A stretch of DNA of 64,000 bases from Betaproteobacteria bacterium (GTDB lineage Bacteria; Pseudomonadota; Gammaproteobacteria; Burkholderiales; SG8-39), in assembly GCA_016195915.1 (NCBI GenBank), contig JACPYS010000006.1, positions 1 through 64,000 on the forward strand, written 5' to 3'. Made by a program: the position numbers and the translations under genes. The notes under the pieces are model-generated. The model saw only the letters and a program-made list of their open reading frames with translations, searched no databases and was not told where the DNA came from. Shown piece after piece: positions 28,753 to 37,213 of the stretch; the stretch's first letter is position 1; every line of letters starts with the position of its first letter.

Positions 28753-30841
28753 CAACGCGCCGCTCGACGCGGCCGAAATCGAGGAACGCTTCGAAGAGCT
28801 GGTCGGCGCGGTGCTCTCGTCGCGTCGCACCGCCACAGCTCTGTCGCAGGAGCTGGCGCGGCAGCCGCGCGCCGTGCAGGAGTTCACGCTGCACTGGGTT
28901 GCGATCACTGCCCGGTCGAGCCCGGAACTCGCATACCAGTTCGCGACGGTGGCTCCCGGCGCAATCGGCGCCCTGGGTGTCGCGGGCGCCGAGAAATGGC
29001 TGCTCGAAGCAATGGATGTGTTCGACCGCGAAGGACTGTATCGCGCGGCTGCCTCACTCAAGGACCTTGCCGGTTTCATCCGGCAGGCTCGCGCGCAGGC
29101 CGGCGCCGTGGCGTTCCCGGAAGTCGCCCGCGTACTCGAGCATTTTCTTGCCGGTCTTTCGGGCCGGCCGATGAAACTCGAGGCCGACGATGTGCCCTGG
29201 ACCGATACCGATACGGTGTACCTGCCGCGCCGCATCACGAGGTATGGCAGGCGCGAGGAGAATTTTCGCGCCTACAAGGTCACCGCGGCGCTGCTCTGGG
29301 CGCAGGCGCGCCACGGCACCTTCAGCCTGGATGCCAAACGCTATCCCGGTACGGCGCCCGGGCTGGCGCTGCTCGCCGCGCTGGAATCGATACGTCTTGC
29401 CGCGCGCTTCGAGCGCGAATTGCCCGGCCTGCACCGCGACCTCGAACTGCTGCGCCAACCCGCGATCGAGTCGCACTTCGAGCCGGTCGTGAAGGCTCTG
29501 AGATCTGAATCTGCGGGCGTTGCCGACAGCCTGCTCGCATTGCAGCGATTGCCCGCCGATGCGCGCGCACCGGACTGGGTGTTCCTGGGCAGACTCGAGC
29601 CGCAGCGCGCGCTCGGTGTGCGCGCGGAGCGCATTGCACGCGACCGGCAGGCGCTGCAGAGCGCCGTGGCGAGATTGCGCGCGGAGATGCGTGCGGCGGA
29701 CGGCGGGGCAACGGCCCCGGCGGAGGCGGCGCGTTTGAGGGTCGCGGTGCGTGAAATGCCGGGCGATGCGCAGCAGCTCGACATTTCGCTCGAACTCGAC
29801 GGCCGGACGATGGCGCCCACGCCCGAGGTGAGCGCGCTGATCGAGTCGATTTTGCAGGACCTCGGCGAGCTGCCCGAGGAATATCTCGTCGCGGCGGGCG
29901 ACGGGGCTTACCGCACGGAAAACGCGGGCGAGCCCGCCGAGCTCGTGCCGGGCATCGAAGCGCCGGCCGAGGGTCTGCTCTACGACGAGTGGGACTTCCG
30001 CAGGCGCCATTACCGCAAGGACTGGTGCGTGCTCGCCGAGCGCGACGTGCAGCCCGGCGATTCCCGTTTCGTGCCGGCCGCGTTGATTCGCTACCGCGCC
30101 GAAGTGTGGCACCTGCGCCGTTCGTTCGAGGCTTTGCGCGGCGAGGACCGCCGCTTGCGCGGCGAGCCCTGGGGTGACGAGGTGGACCTCGATGCGGCAG
30201 TGCGCGCATTGACCGAGATGCGCTCGGGCGCGGAACTCGCCGAACGGCTGTTCGTGCGGCGTGAAAGGAAGCTGCGCGACATGGCGGTGATGTTCGTGGT
30301 CGACATGTCGGGCTCCACCAAGGGCTGGATCAACGATTGCGAGCGCGAGGCTCTGGTGCTGCTCGCCGAGGCGCTCGAAGTGCTCGGTGACCGATACGCG
30401 ATCTACGGTTTTTCCGGCATTACGCGCAAGCGCTGCGAGGTGTACCGCGTCAAGCGATTCGACGAGCGCTACGGCGGTGAGGTGCAGCAGCGCATTGCCG
30501 GCATCCAGCCGCTCGACTACACGCGCATGGGCGTCGCACTGCGCCACCTGACCGGGATCCTCGCCGCGCAGGAGGCGCGCACGCGTCTGATGATCACCCT
30601 CTCCGACGGCAAGCCGGACGATTTTTCCGACGGCTACCGCGGCGAGTACGGCATCGAGGACACGCGCCAGGCGCTGCTCGAGGCGAAGCGGGCCGGCATC
30701 CATTCGTTTTGCATCACCATCGACCGGGAGGCGCGCGACTACCTGCCGCGCATGTACGGCGCGGCGCATTACACGGTGATCGAGGACGTGGCGCGCCTGC
30801 CGTTGAAGGTGGCGGAGGTGTACCGGCGGTTGACGAGTTGA
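28727..30841 (+). CDS. CbbO/NorD-type VWA domain protein
   Basis: C-terminal VWA MIDAS: MAVMFVVDMSGSTKGWINDCEREALVLLAEAL; TLSDGKPDDFSDGYRGEYGIEDTRQALLEAKRAGIHSFCITID; overlaps cbbQ-like gene. Confidence 0.88.
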   Translation: MNSSARFSDNAPLDAAEIEERFEELVGAVLSSRRTATALSQELARQPRAVQEFTLHWVAITARSSPELAYQFATVAPGAIGALGVAGAEKWLLEAMDVFDREGLYRAAASLKDLAGFIRQARAQAGAVAFPEVARVLEHFLAGLSGRPMKLEADDVPWTDTDTVYLPRRITRYGRREENFRAYKVTAALLWAQARHGTFSLDAKRYPGTAPGLALLAALESIRLAARFERELPGLHRDLELLRQPAIESHFEPVVKALRSESAGVADSLLALQRLPADARAPDWVFLGRLEPQRALGVRAERIARDRQALQSAVARLRAEMRAADGGATAPAEAARLRVAVREMPGDAQQLDISLELDGRTMAPTPEVSALIESILQDLGELPEEYLVAAGDGAYRTENAGEPAELVPGIEAPAEGLLYDEWDFRRRHYRKDWCVLAERDVQPGDSRFVPAALIRYRAEVWHLRRSFEALRGEDRRLRGEPWGDEVDLDAAVRALTEMRSGAELAERLFVRRERKLRDMAVMFVVDMSGSTKGWINDCEREALVLLAEALEVLGDRYAIYGFSGITRKRCEVYRVKRFDERYGGEVQQRIAGIQPLDYTRMGVALRHLTGILAAQEARTRLMITLSDGKPDDFSDGYRGEYGIEDTRQALLEAKRAGIHSFCITIDREARDYLPRMYGAAHYTVIEDVARLPLKVAEVYRRLTS

Positions 30842-30848
30842 AGTGGCC

Positions 30849-30875
30849 GTCATTCCCGCGCAGGCGGGAATCCAG
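30849..30875. repeat. REP-like palindrome (gtcattcccgcgcaggcgggaatccag)
   Basis: Perfect stem attcccgc/gcgggaat; the widely dispersed proteobacterial motif read as PAQAGIQ/FPRRRES. Confidence 0.7.
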
Positions 30876-30948
30876 CGGCGGCGGGGTAGATTATCTTTGG
30901 CTGCTCAACGCGCCAGAAACGCGCCAAACGCGCCATCGCGCATTTGTG

Positions 30949-31197
30949 TCAACGGCGAGCACGACGCGCCCATCCCTTGCGGACCTGCTCGTCGATCTGC
31001 GCCAGCCGGGTCCCCCGCCTGGCCGCGAGTGCCCCGAACGGCGTCTCGACGCTGTTCTCCTCGCGGTCGATTACGACGCCGACGTCGAGCTCGCGAAACC
31101 GGATCCGGTCGCCGGGTTTCACGCCGAGACGATTGCGGATCTTGAGCGGGATGGTGACTTGGCCCTTGGTGGTGACCGTGGACGAGGACGACTTCAT
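30949..31197 (-). CDS. AbrB/MazE/SpoVT-type DNA-binding protein
   Basis: MKSSSSTVTTKGQVTIPLKIRNRLGVKPGDRIRFREL. Confidence 0.85.
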   Translation of the reverse strand: MKSSSSTVTTKGQVTIPLKIRNRLGVKPGDRIRFRELDVGVVIDREENSVETPFGALAARRGTRLAQIDEQVRKGWARRARR

Positions 31198-31223
31198 GGC
31201 CGCGCTCCGGAAGTAAGACCTGG

Positions 31224-31412
31224 TTAAGAAGATATTACTCTGGATGCCCGGTAAGAGAGCTGCAACGACGTGAGAAGACGATAGACGATGTCCCGCGACG
31301 GGGAAAAAGCGAGAACCAGAAGAAATTTCGGTAACCAGTTTCCATCGCTGTCCTGATAGAAGCTGCCGTGGCGATAAATCTCACCCGGCGCCGGCGGGGC
31401 GGCCGGCGGCAC
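31224..31412 (-). CDS. short hypothetical protein, possibly truncated partner of the Panacea gene
   Basis: MPPAAPPAPGEIYRHGSFYQDSDGNWLPKFLLVLAFSPSRDIVYRLLTSLQLSYRASRVISS; 15 bp downstream of the Panacea-like gene; ends abruptly. Confidence 0.5.
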   Translation of the reverse strand: MPPAAPPAPGEIYRHGSFYQDSDGNWLPKFLLVLAFSPSRDIVYRLLTSLQLSYRASRVISS

Positions 31413-31427
31413 AGATCTACTCAGTCT

Positions 31428-32033
31428 TTAAGCAGCGGCTCGCTCGGAGCTGGCGCGGGATAGCGCTTTGTACTCTGCCGCGCGGCGCAAGAGCTCCTCC
31501 CGGTTCGGGTCGTCCCTCGCGATAGCAAGCTCGTAAGGTATCTCTTCGTCATTGCCTTCCCTGTTCCGCCAAACTTTCGCCCACGCGCCGTTCTCGTCGT
31601 GGGTGACGTCGATCAACTTCTCCGACAAGTCCTCGCGAAACCTCTCGGCGAGGCTGGCGAGAATGCGCGTCTCGCGAGCGCTGAAATGCGAATCGTCAAA
31701 GGCGCGCTTCGCAATCACATTCTCGCGGACGCAGTCGTATACCTTCTCAGGTCGAATCTCGATTGCCGCGGCGATGTCAGCGTCAAGGTCATCCCAAACC
31801 TGCACGAGTTCAGCCGGCACGGGGCCCATCTTCCAGGCCCGATATTCCATGCCGGAAACCGAGCGGCCGGTTTCGCGGAAATGCCCGAAATCAAGCAGGT
31901 AAAGCAGCTTGAACAGTTTGATTTTGCCGAGGCCGCCAACGCGCTCGGCAAAGAAAAGAATTGCGTTGATCAGCTTTTCGCGGGAGCGCGAGACAAGCAT
32001 CCGGTCCCTTCCCTGGCTGCGCGGATTGCGCAA
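31428..32033 (-). CDS. Panacea domain (DUF4065/SocA-like) protein, probable antitoxin
   Basis: REKLINAILFFAERVGGLGKIKLFKLLYLLDFGHFRETGRSVSGMEYRAWKMGPVPAEL; ATG could be internal. Confidence 0.8.
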   Translation of the reverse strand: MRNPRSQGRDRMLVSRSREKLINAILFFAERVGGLGKIKLFKLLYLLDFGHFRETGRSVSGMEYRAWKMGPVPAELVQVWDDLDADIAAAIEIRPEKVYDCVRENVIAKRAFDDSHFSARETRILASLAERFREDLSEKLIDVTHDENGAWAKVWRNREGNDEEIPYELAIARDDPNREELLRRAAEYKALSRASSERAAA

Positions 32034-32312
32034 GTCGAGGAATTATCGTGCGCGCGAGTCTGGGCCGCAAGCGCCGCGGCGAGCAGCCGCGACTGTGGCC
32101 CCGGATCGATTTGCCGGAGCCGAGCCGCCGTGATCGTCCGTATAATCGATTTCAGCGGCAAGAGCGAGATCGCCTGGCGCGAGGAAATCGCCGGCGCGCT
32201 TGACGCCCTCGACTGATTTGGGGGGAGACTCGCGAAGCGCGGAGCACGCGGCAATGGAATGCATTAGTCTCAATCATTGAAGCGAAAATGCCTGTCGTCT
32301 TGAGACCAGACC

Positions 32313-33020
32313 ATGTCTGAACTTGTTGCCGATTGTCCGCGTTGCGGTTCCCGCAAGATCACATTCGACGTTACGCAGGAGCACCACATCGGAATCCGGT
32401 ACGACTGGCAGTACTGGTTCGAGGCGTTTTGTGTTTGTCGCCATTGCAAATGCTCGACTATCTTTGTCCTGAGCCAAAACGTGGACTCAGATCATGGGAT
32501 TGTTCAAAAGCAAGGCCTGTTGAAGCTCACGGGTGCCGTCAATCGATACATGGATATCGAGAGCTTTGTCAGTTTGAAGGATAGTGCTGCCGTAGAACCT
32601 CCAAAGCATTTGCCGGAGGAGATCACGGCCGCCTTTGCCGAAGGCGCGAAGTGTTTGGCCATCGGTTGCCACAATGCAGCCGGAACGATGTTTCGTCTTT
32701 GCGTCGATATTGCAACCCGCGATAAGCTTCCCGCCACGGATGAAAGAGGGCTAAACGCCAAAATCCGCCGCAACCTCGGTATGAGGCTGCCTTGGCTCAT
32801 CGACAATGGTTTACTGCCCGAAGCGCTTCGCGAGTTGTCGTCGTGCGTGAAGGAGGACGGAAACGACGGCGCCCACGCGGGAACCCTGTCGAAGGAAGAT
32901 GCTGATGATCTGCTCGACTTTACGATTGCGCTTCTCGAGCGCATGTACACAGAGCCGGAGCGGCTTCGGCTGGCAAAGGAGCGCCGGGAATCGCGGCGCA
33001 AACCTCCGTCGAGCATTTAA
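32313..33020 (+). CDS. DUF4145-domain protein with N-terminal zinc-ribbon-like CxxC
   Basis: CPRCGSRKITFD...CRHC; ITAAFAEGAKCLAIGCHNAAGTMFRLCVDIATRDK; ELSSCVKEDGNDGAHAGTLSKEDADDLLDFTIALLERMY. Confidence 0.8.
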   Translation: MSELVADCPRCGSRKITFDVTQEHHIGIRYDWQYWFEAFCVCRHCKCSTIFVLSQNVDSDHGIVQKQGLLKLTGAVNRYMDIESFVSLKDSAAVEPPKHLPEEITAAFAEGAKCLAIGCHNAAGTMFRLCVDIATRDKLPATDERGLNAKIRRNLGMRLPWLIDNGLLPEALRELSSCVKEDGNDGAHAGTLSKEDADDLLDFTIALLERMYTEPERLRLAKERRESRRKPPSSI

Positions 33021-33046
33021 CTTTAGCCCAGTCAGATGCCGCTCCA

Positions 33047-33517
33047 GTGAAAACTGAAATCGTCGCTTGGTGGGGCGCGATCCTAGCCACCATTGTTCTT
33101 TTTTGGGATGTCTACAAATGGCGGGCTGCGGGGCCCAAGTTGCGGGTCTCGGTTCAATCGGGAATGGAAAGCATCAATATGCTGCAGTACGACGGCAAGA
33201 CCCTCATACTCGTGAACGTCTCCAACTATGGAGATCGCCCAACCACATTCACGAACCTTGGCTATCTCTATTTTACGAATCTCTGGAATCGCATACGTCG
33301 ACGCCCTGACAAGGCAGCAATTATTCCGAATCCGAGTGATGTTCATCCTCTGCCGCATGAACTAAAGCAAGGGAGCCTCTGGTCCGGTATTGCGATCCAG
33401 GACGATCAAGTGACCAAATGGGCGAAAGAGGGCCGTCTTTACTGTGTTCTTTACCACTCGCATAGCGAGCGACCGATCTATCGTCGAGTGGTCGCGCATG
33501 AGCGGTCTAACGCATAG
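33047..33517 (+). CDS. single-TM hypothetical protein
   Basis: N-terminal TM IVAWWGAILATIVLFWDVYKW; same strand between DUF4145 and DUF499 genes. Confidence 0.6.
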   Translation: MKTEIVAWWGAILATIVLFWDVYKWRAAGPKLRVSVQSGMESINMLQYDGKTLILVNVSNYGDRPTTFTNLGYLYFTNLWNRIRRRPDKAAIIPNPSDVHPLPHELKQGSLWSGIAIQDDQVTKWAKEGRLYCVLYHSHSERPIYRRVVAHERSNA

Positions 33518-33560
33518 CTGAGAGGAACGCCAACATGCAAATAGTGCGAGTGATTATTCG

Positions 33561-36500
33561 ATGAAAACCGTCCGCGACGCCTGCCAGCTCCAGCCGAACG
33601 CCCTTTCCATCAAGCTCGGTGACCAAATCGAGCAACTCGATGACCTGATTGCGACCGAGGGCGACGGTGCCGCCTTCTTTGAGAAGACGCACATCACCCA
33701 GGGTATGCAGGACCTGATCAGCGAGGGCATCGCGCGTCTGGCCGGAGTTTCGACGCAGGCGATTTTCCACCTCAAGCAGGCCATGGGCGGCGGCAAGACT
33801 CACCTGCTGGTCGGGTTTGGCTTGCTCGCCAAGCATCCAGGGTTGCGCAAGACGCATTGCGCCGGGATGGCCAATACGTCGGCGTTCCAGAGTGCCAACA
33901 TCGCCGCCTTCAACGGCCGCAATAACCCCGACCATTTCTTCTGGGGAGAAATCGCCAAGCAGCTCGACAAGGGCGAGCAATTCAAGGCTTTTTGGACCAG
34001 CGGTCCCAAGGCGCCGGACGAGAAGGACTGGCTCAAACTTTTTGAAGGCGATAAGCCCGTTCTCATCCTGCTCGACGAGATGCCGCCCTACTTTCACTAC
34101 CTCGACACGCAGAAGGTGGGCAACGGCACGGTCGCCGACATTGCCACCCGAGCGTTCGCCAATCTGCTCACAGCGGCGGGCAAGAAGAAGAACGTGTGCG
34201 TTGTGGTGTCCGACCTCGCCGCCGCCTATGACACCGGCGCCAAGCTCATCTACCGGGCACTCGAAGACGCGCGCGCCGAGCTCGGCCGCCAGGAACGGAA
34301 TATCACGCCGGTGGACCTCGCCGCCAACGAGATCTACGACATCCTGCGCAAGCGCCTGTTCAAGTCGCTTCCCGACAAGGCGGAGATCGGCGACATCGCC
34401 GAAGCCTTCGGCCGCAAGCTGGAAGAGGCCGCCAAGTCGAAAACCGCCAACCGCGGCGCCGAGGCGATCGCCGACGAGGTCGCTGCGACTTATCCCTTTC
34501 ATCCGCGGCTCAAAAATGTCATTGCGCTCTTCAAGGAAAACGAGCAATTCAAGCAGACGCGCGGCCTGATCGAACTCGTTTCGCGCCTGCTCAGGTCGGT
34601 TTGGGACCGTCAGGCCAACGACGTCTTCCTCATCGGCCCGCAGCACTTCGACTTGTCGGTGCCGGAGGTGCGAGACAAGCTGACCGAGATATCTGGCATG
34701 CGCGATGTCATCGCCAAGGATCTCTGGGACGCACAGCAATCCGCGCACGCCCAGATCATCGACCTGCAAACCGGCAAGGAGGCGGCGACGCAGATCGGCG
34801 CGCTGCTGCTTACCGCGAGCCTCTCCACCGCCGTCAACGCGGTGAAGGGCCTCACCCGGGAGGAAATGGTCGAGTGTCTTATCTCACCGCTGCGCGAGCC
34901 TTCGGATTTTCTGGCGGCTTTCGAGGAACTGGAGAAGGTCGCCTGGTACGTTCATCACACGCCGGAAGGCCGGTACTACTTCGATCGGCAGGAAAACCTC
35001 ACCAAACTCCTGCAAAGCCTCGCTCACGACGCGCCCGAAAACCAGGTGGACGATTTGATCCGGCATCGCCTGCGTGAGATGTTCAAGCCGGTGCGCAAGA
35101 CCGGATACGACGATGTGCTGCCCCTGCCCAGGCTGGAAGAGGTCGCCGATCGCGTACGCAGGGGGCGCGTGCTGCTCGTCGTAAGCCCGGATTCGAAAAT
35201 CCCACCGGAAGAAGTGCAGAAGTTCTTCGAGGGCCTCAGTCAGAAGAACAATCTGTGCGTGCTCACCGGCGACAAGACGGCGATGGGCAGCGTGGAAAAG
35301 GCCGCTCGCCAACTCTTCGCGGCGCAGAAAGCCGATGGCCGTATTCCCAAGGGACATCCGCAGCGGGACGACCTCGAGCGAAAGCAGCAGAGCTACGAAC
35401 AGGACTTCAACTCGACCATCCTCAACTTGTTCGACAAGGTGCTGTTTCCGCGCCACCGCGCCGGAAAGATTGACCTTGCTTCCAAACCTCTGGATATGAC
35501 CCGCGACGCCACCAAACCCTTCAATGGTGAGGAGCAGATCGAGAAGACGCTGGCCTCCCACCCGCTGAAGCTCTACCTCGACGTGGAAAAGGAGTTCGGC
35601 GCTATCCGCGACAAGGCGCAGGACCTGCTGTGGCCGGAGAACCAGGACGAAGCGCGCTGGTCTGATGTTGCCGACCGCTACGCCGAGCAGGCCGGCATGC
35701 CGTGGCTGCCGCCCAAGGGCCTCGATACACTCAAGTCGATCGCCTGTAACCGCGGGCTGTGGGAGGACCTCGGCAACGGCTACGTGACGAAGAAGCCGAA
35801 GAAGAAGCGCACTACGGCCCAAGTGATTGCCGAGCCCGAACTCGGCGACGAAGGCAAGGTTCGTTTGCGCGTCAATCCGCAAAACGCCGGCCCCGCGCCT
35901 CGGATCTATTACGCTGAAGAAGCGCCTGTCTCCCAGTCGAGCGCGCAGTTGAAGGACAACCCATACACAACGAACGCTCTGCGAGTGAGCTTCCTTGTGT
36001 GCGACGTATCGGGCCAGTACGAGACGGGCGATCCGGTGACCTGGTCCAATAAACTCGTGCTGCGCAATGAACTTTTGGTGAACGGCGGTAAGCGCAGCGT
36101 CGAGCTATTCGTCGCGCCCAAGGGATCGATCCGCTATACGCTTGACGGTAGCGAGCCGCGAGAGGGCATCGCGTACGAGGGGCCGATCGCAATCAGTGAC
36201 AAAGAGGTGATACTGCGCGCCTTCGCGGAGGCAGACGGAATCGAGACCAAGTCAGAGTTCCGCTTTCAGGCCGAGGGCAAGAAGGGGGTCCAGATTGACG
36301 ACGTGAAACCTGGACGGCTCATCTCGCGCATCGGTAGAAAGCTCGACTCGCGCGGCAAAACTTTCGAGGGGCTGAAGCAGGCCGCCGAGAAGTCCGCCAC
36401 CTTTGAGGGCATTGTTCTCACGGTAGGTCAGGGTAACCAGATGATCGGCGTCAACATTGGCGACATCGCCGTGGACGCTGCATTCATCGAAGCGCTGCTC

Positions 36501-36641
36501 GTCAAGGTACTCGAGAAGTTCACGCCGGACACGCTGGTCACGATGACCTTCCGCAAGGCCCACTTTGCATCGGGCCACGACCTCAAGGACTTTGCCCGGA
36601 AGCTGGGAATCGAGTTGCAGCAAGGGGATGTCGAGCAGTGA
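33561..36641 (+). CDS. DUF499-domain ATPase (anti-phage-associated type)
   Basis: Walker A AMGGGKTHLLVGFGLLA, Walker B KPVLILLDEMPPYF; operonic with DUF3780, DUF1156 and PLD-helicase genes. Confidence 0.88.
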   Translation: MKTVRDACQLQPNALSIKLGDQIEQLDDLIATEGDGAAFFEKTHITQGMQDLISEGIARLAGVSTQAIFHLKQAMGGGKTHLLVGFGLLAKHPGLRKTHCAGMANTSAFQSANIAAFNGRNNPDHFFWGEIAKQLDKGEQFKAFWTSGPKAPDEKDWLKLFEGDKPVLILLDEMPPYFHYLDTQKVGNGTVADIATRAFANLLTAAGKKKNVCVVVSDLAAAYDTGAKLIYRALEDARAELGRQERNITPVDLAANEIYDILRKRLFKSLPDKAEIGDIAEAFGRKLEEAAKSKTANRGAEAIADEVAATYPFHPRLKNVIALFKENEQFKQTRGLIELVSRLLRSVWDRQANDVFLIGPQHFDLSVPEVRDKLTEISGMRDVIAKDLWDAQQSAHAQIIDLQTGKEAATQIGALLLTASLSTAVNAVKGLTREEMVECLISPLREPSDFLAAFEELEKVAWYVHHTPEGRYYFDRQENLTKLLQSLAHDAPENQVDDLIRHRLREMFKPVRKTGYDDVLPLPRLEEVADRVRRGRVLLVVSPDSKIPPEEVQKFFEGLSQKNNLCVLTGDKTAMGSVEKAARQLFAAQKADGRIPKGHPQRDDLERKQQSYEQDFNSTILNLFDKVLFPRHRAGKIDLASKPLDMTRDATKPFNGEEQIEKTLASHPLKLYLDVEKEFGAIRDKAQDLLWPENQDEARWSDVADRYAEQAGMPWLPPKGLDTLKSIACNRGLWEDLGNGYVTKKPKKKRTTAQVIAEPELGDEGKVRLRVNPQNAGPAPRIYYAEEAPVSQSSAQLKDNPYTTNALRVSFLVCDVSGQYETGDPVTWSNKLVLRNELLVNGGKRSVELFVAPKGSIRYTLDGSEPREGIAYEGPIAISDKEVILRAFAEADGIETKSEFRFQAEGKKGVQIDDVKPGRLISRIGRKLDSRGKTFEGLKQAAEKSATFEGIVLTVGQGNQMIGVNIGDIAVDAAFIEALLVKVLEKFTPDTLVTMTFRKAHFASGHDLKDFARKLGIELQQGDVEQ

Positions 36642-37213
36642 GCGAGCGGCCCAGGACCGTCGACTTCGGTGCGCCCGACGCATACGGCGCGCATCTCTTC
36701 CGCGTCGAGATACCGGCCTCACGGAACGAGTCGGTGGTGATCGTTGAGGATTACGGCTATCGTGGCCAGCAGGGCGGCATTCCGCGCGAGGAGGAGCGCG
36801 TCGTTCTCGCACGTCCCGTGTGGTCCGCGATCGCCGATATCGCCCGCCGCGAATTCAACGATCGCCTCAAGGCCGCGAATGTTCTGACCGGCCGCTGGCA
36901 CACCGGCATCAACCTGGTGGACCGGCTACTCGGCAAGGAACTGTGCGTGCTGGCGTGGGCGGCCGAGACGGCCAACGGAGAGCAGCTTCCGGTCATTTGT
37001 AGCAAGTGGGCTGCCTTGCGTCCCGAGGAGCGTTGGTGGCTTTTTTCGGTGACGGTTGCCGAGGCCGGCTTGCCTGAGGACAGGCAGCGCGGCTGGCGGC
37101 GCGCATTGTTCCTCGCGCTTTCCGACGGCGAGAAGCCCGTGTCGCGCAAGCGGCGACCGCGCCCCGTCGAGCAGGACCTGTTCAAGCTGCCGTTGTTCGA
37201 GGATTCTGAGTGA
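36638..37213 (+). CDS. DUF3780-like protein
   Basis: VDFGAPDAYGAHLFRVEIPASRNESVVIVEDYGY...; overlaps both neighbours by 4 nt. Confidence 0.7.
   Translation: MSERPRTVDFGAPDAYGAHLFRVEIPASRNESVVIVEDYGYRGQQGGIPREEERVVLARPVWSAIADIARREFNDRLKAANVLTGRWHTGINLVDRLLGKELCVLAWAAETANGEQLPVICSKWAALRPEERWWLFSVTVAEAGLPEDRQRGWRRALFLALSDGEKPVSRKRRPRPVEQDLFKLPLFEDSE

Noticed and set aside
29054-30853. 599-aa minus-strand ORF
   Set aside because: Antisense shadow of the CbbO/NorD-like gene; same pattern for 42798-44345, 34884-35882, 58016-59314 and 53890-55398
30949-31197. Complete MazEF/VapBC-type TA pair
   Set aside because: Only the AbrB/MazE-like protein is seen; no PIN or MazF ORF follows before 30842
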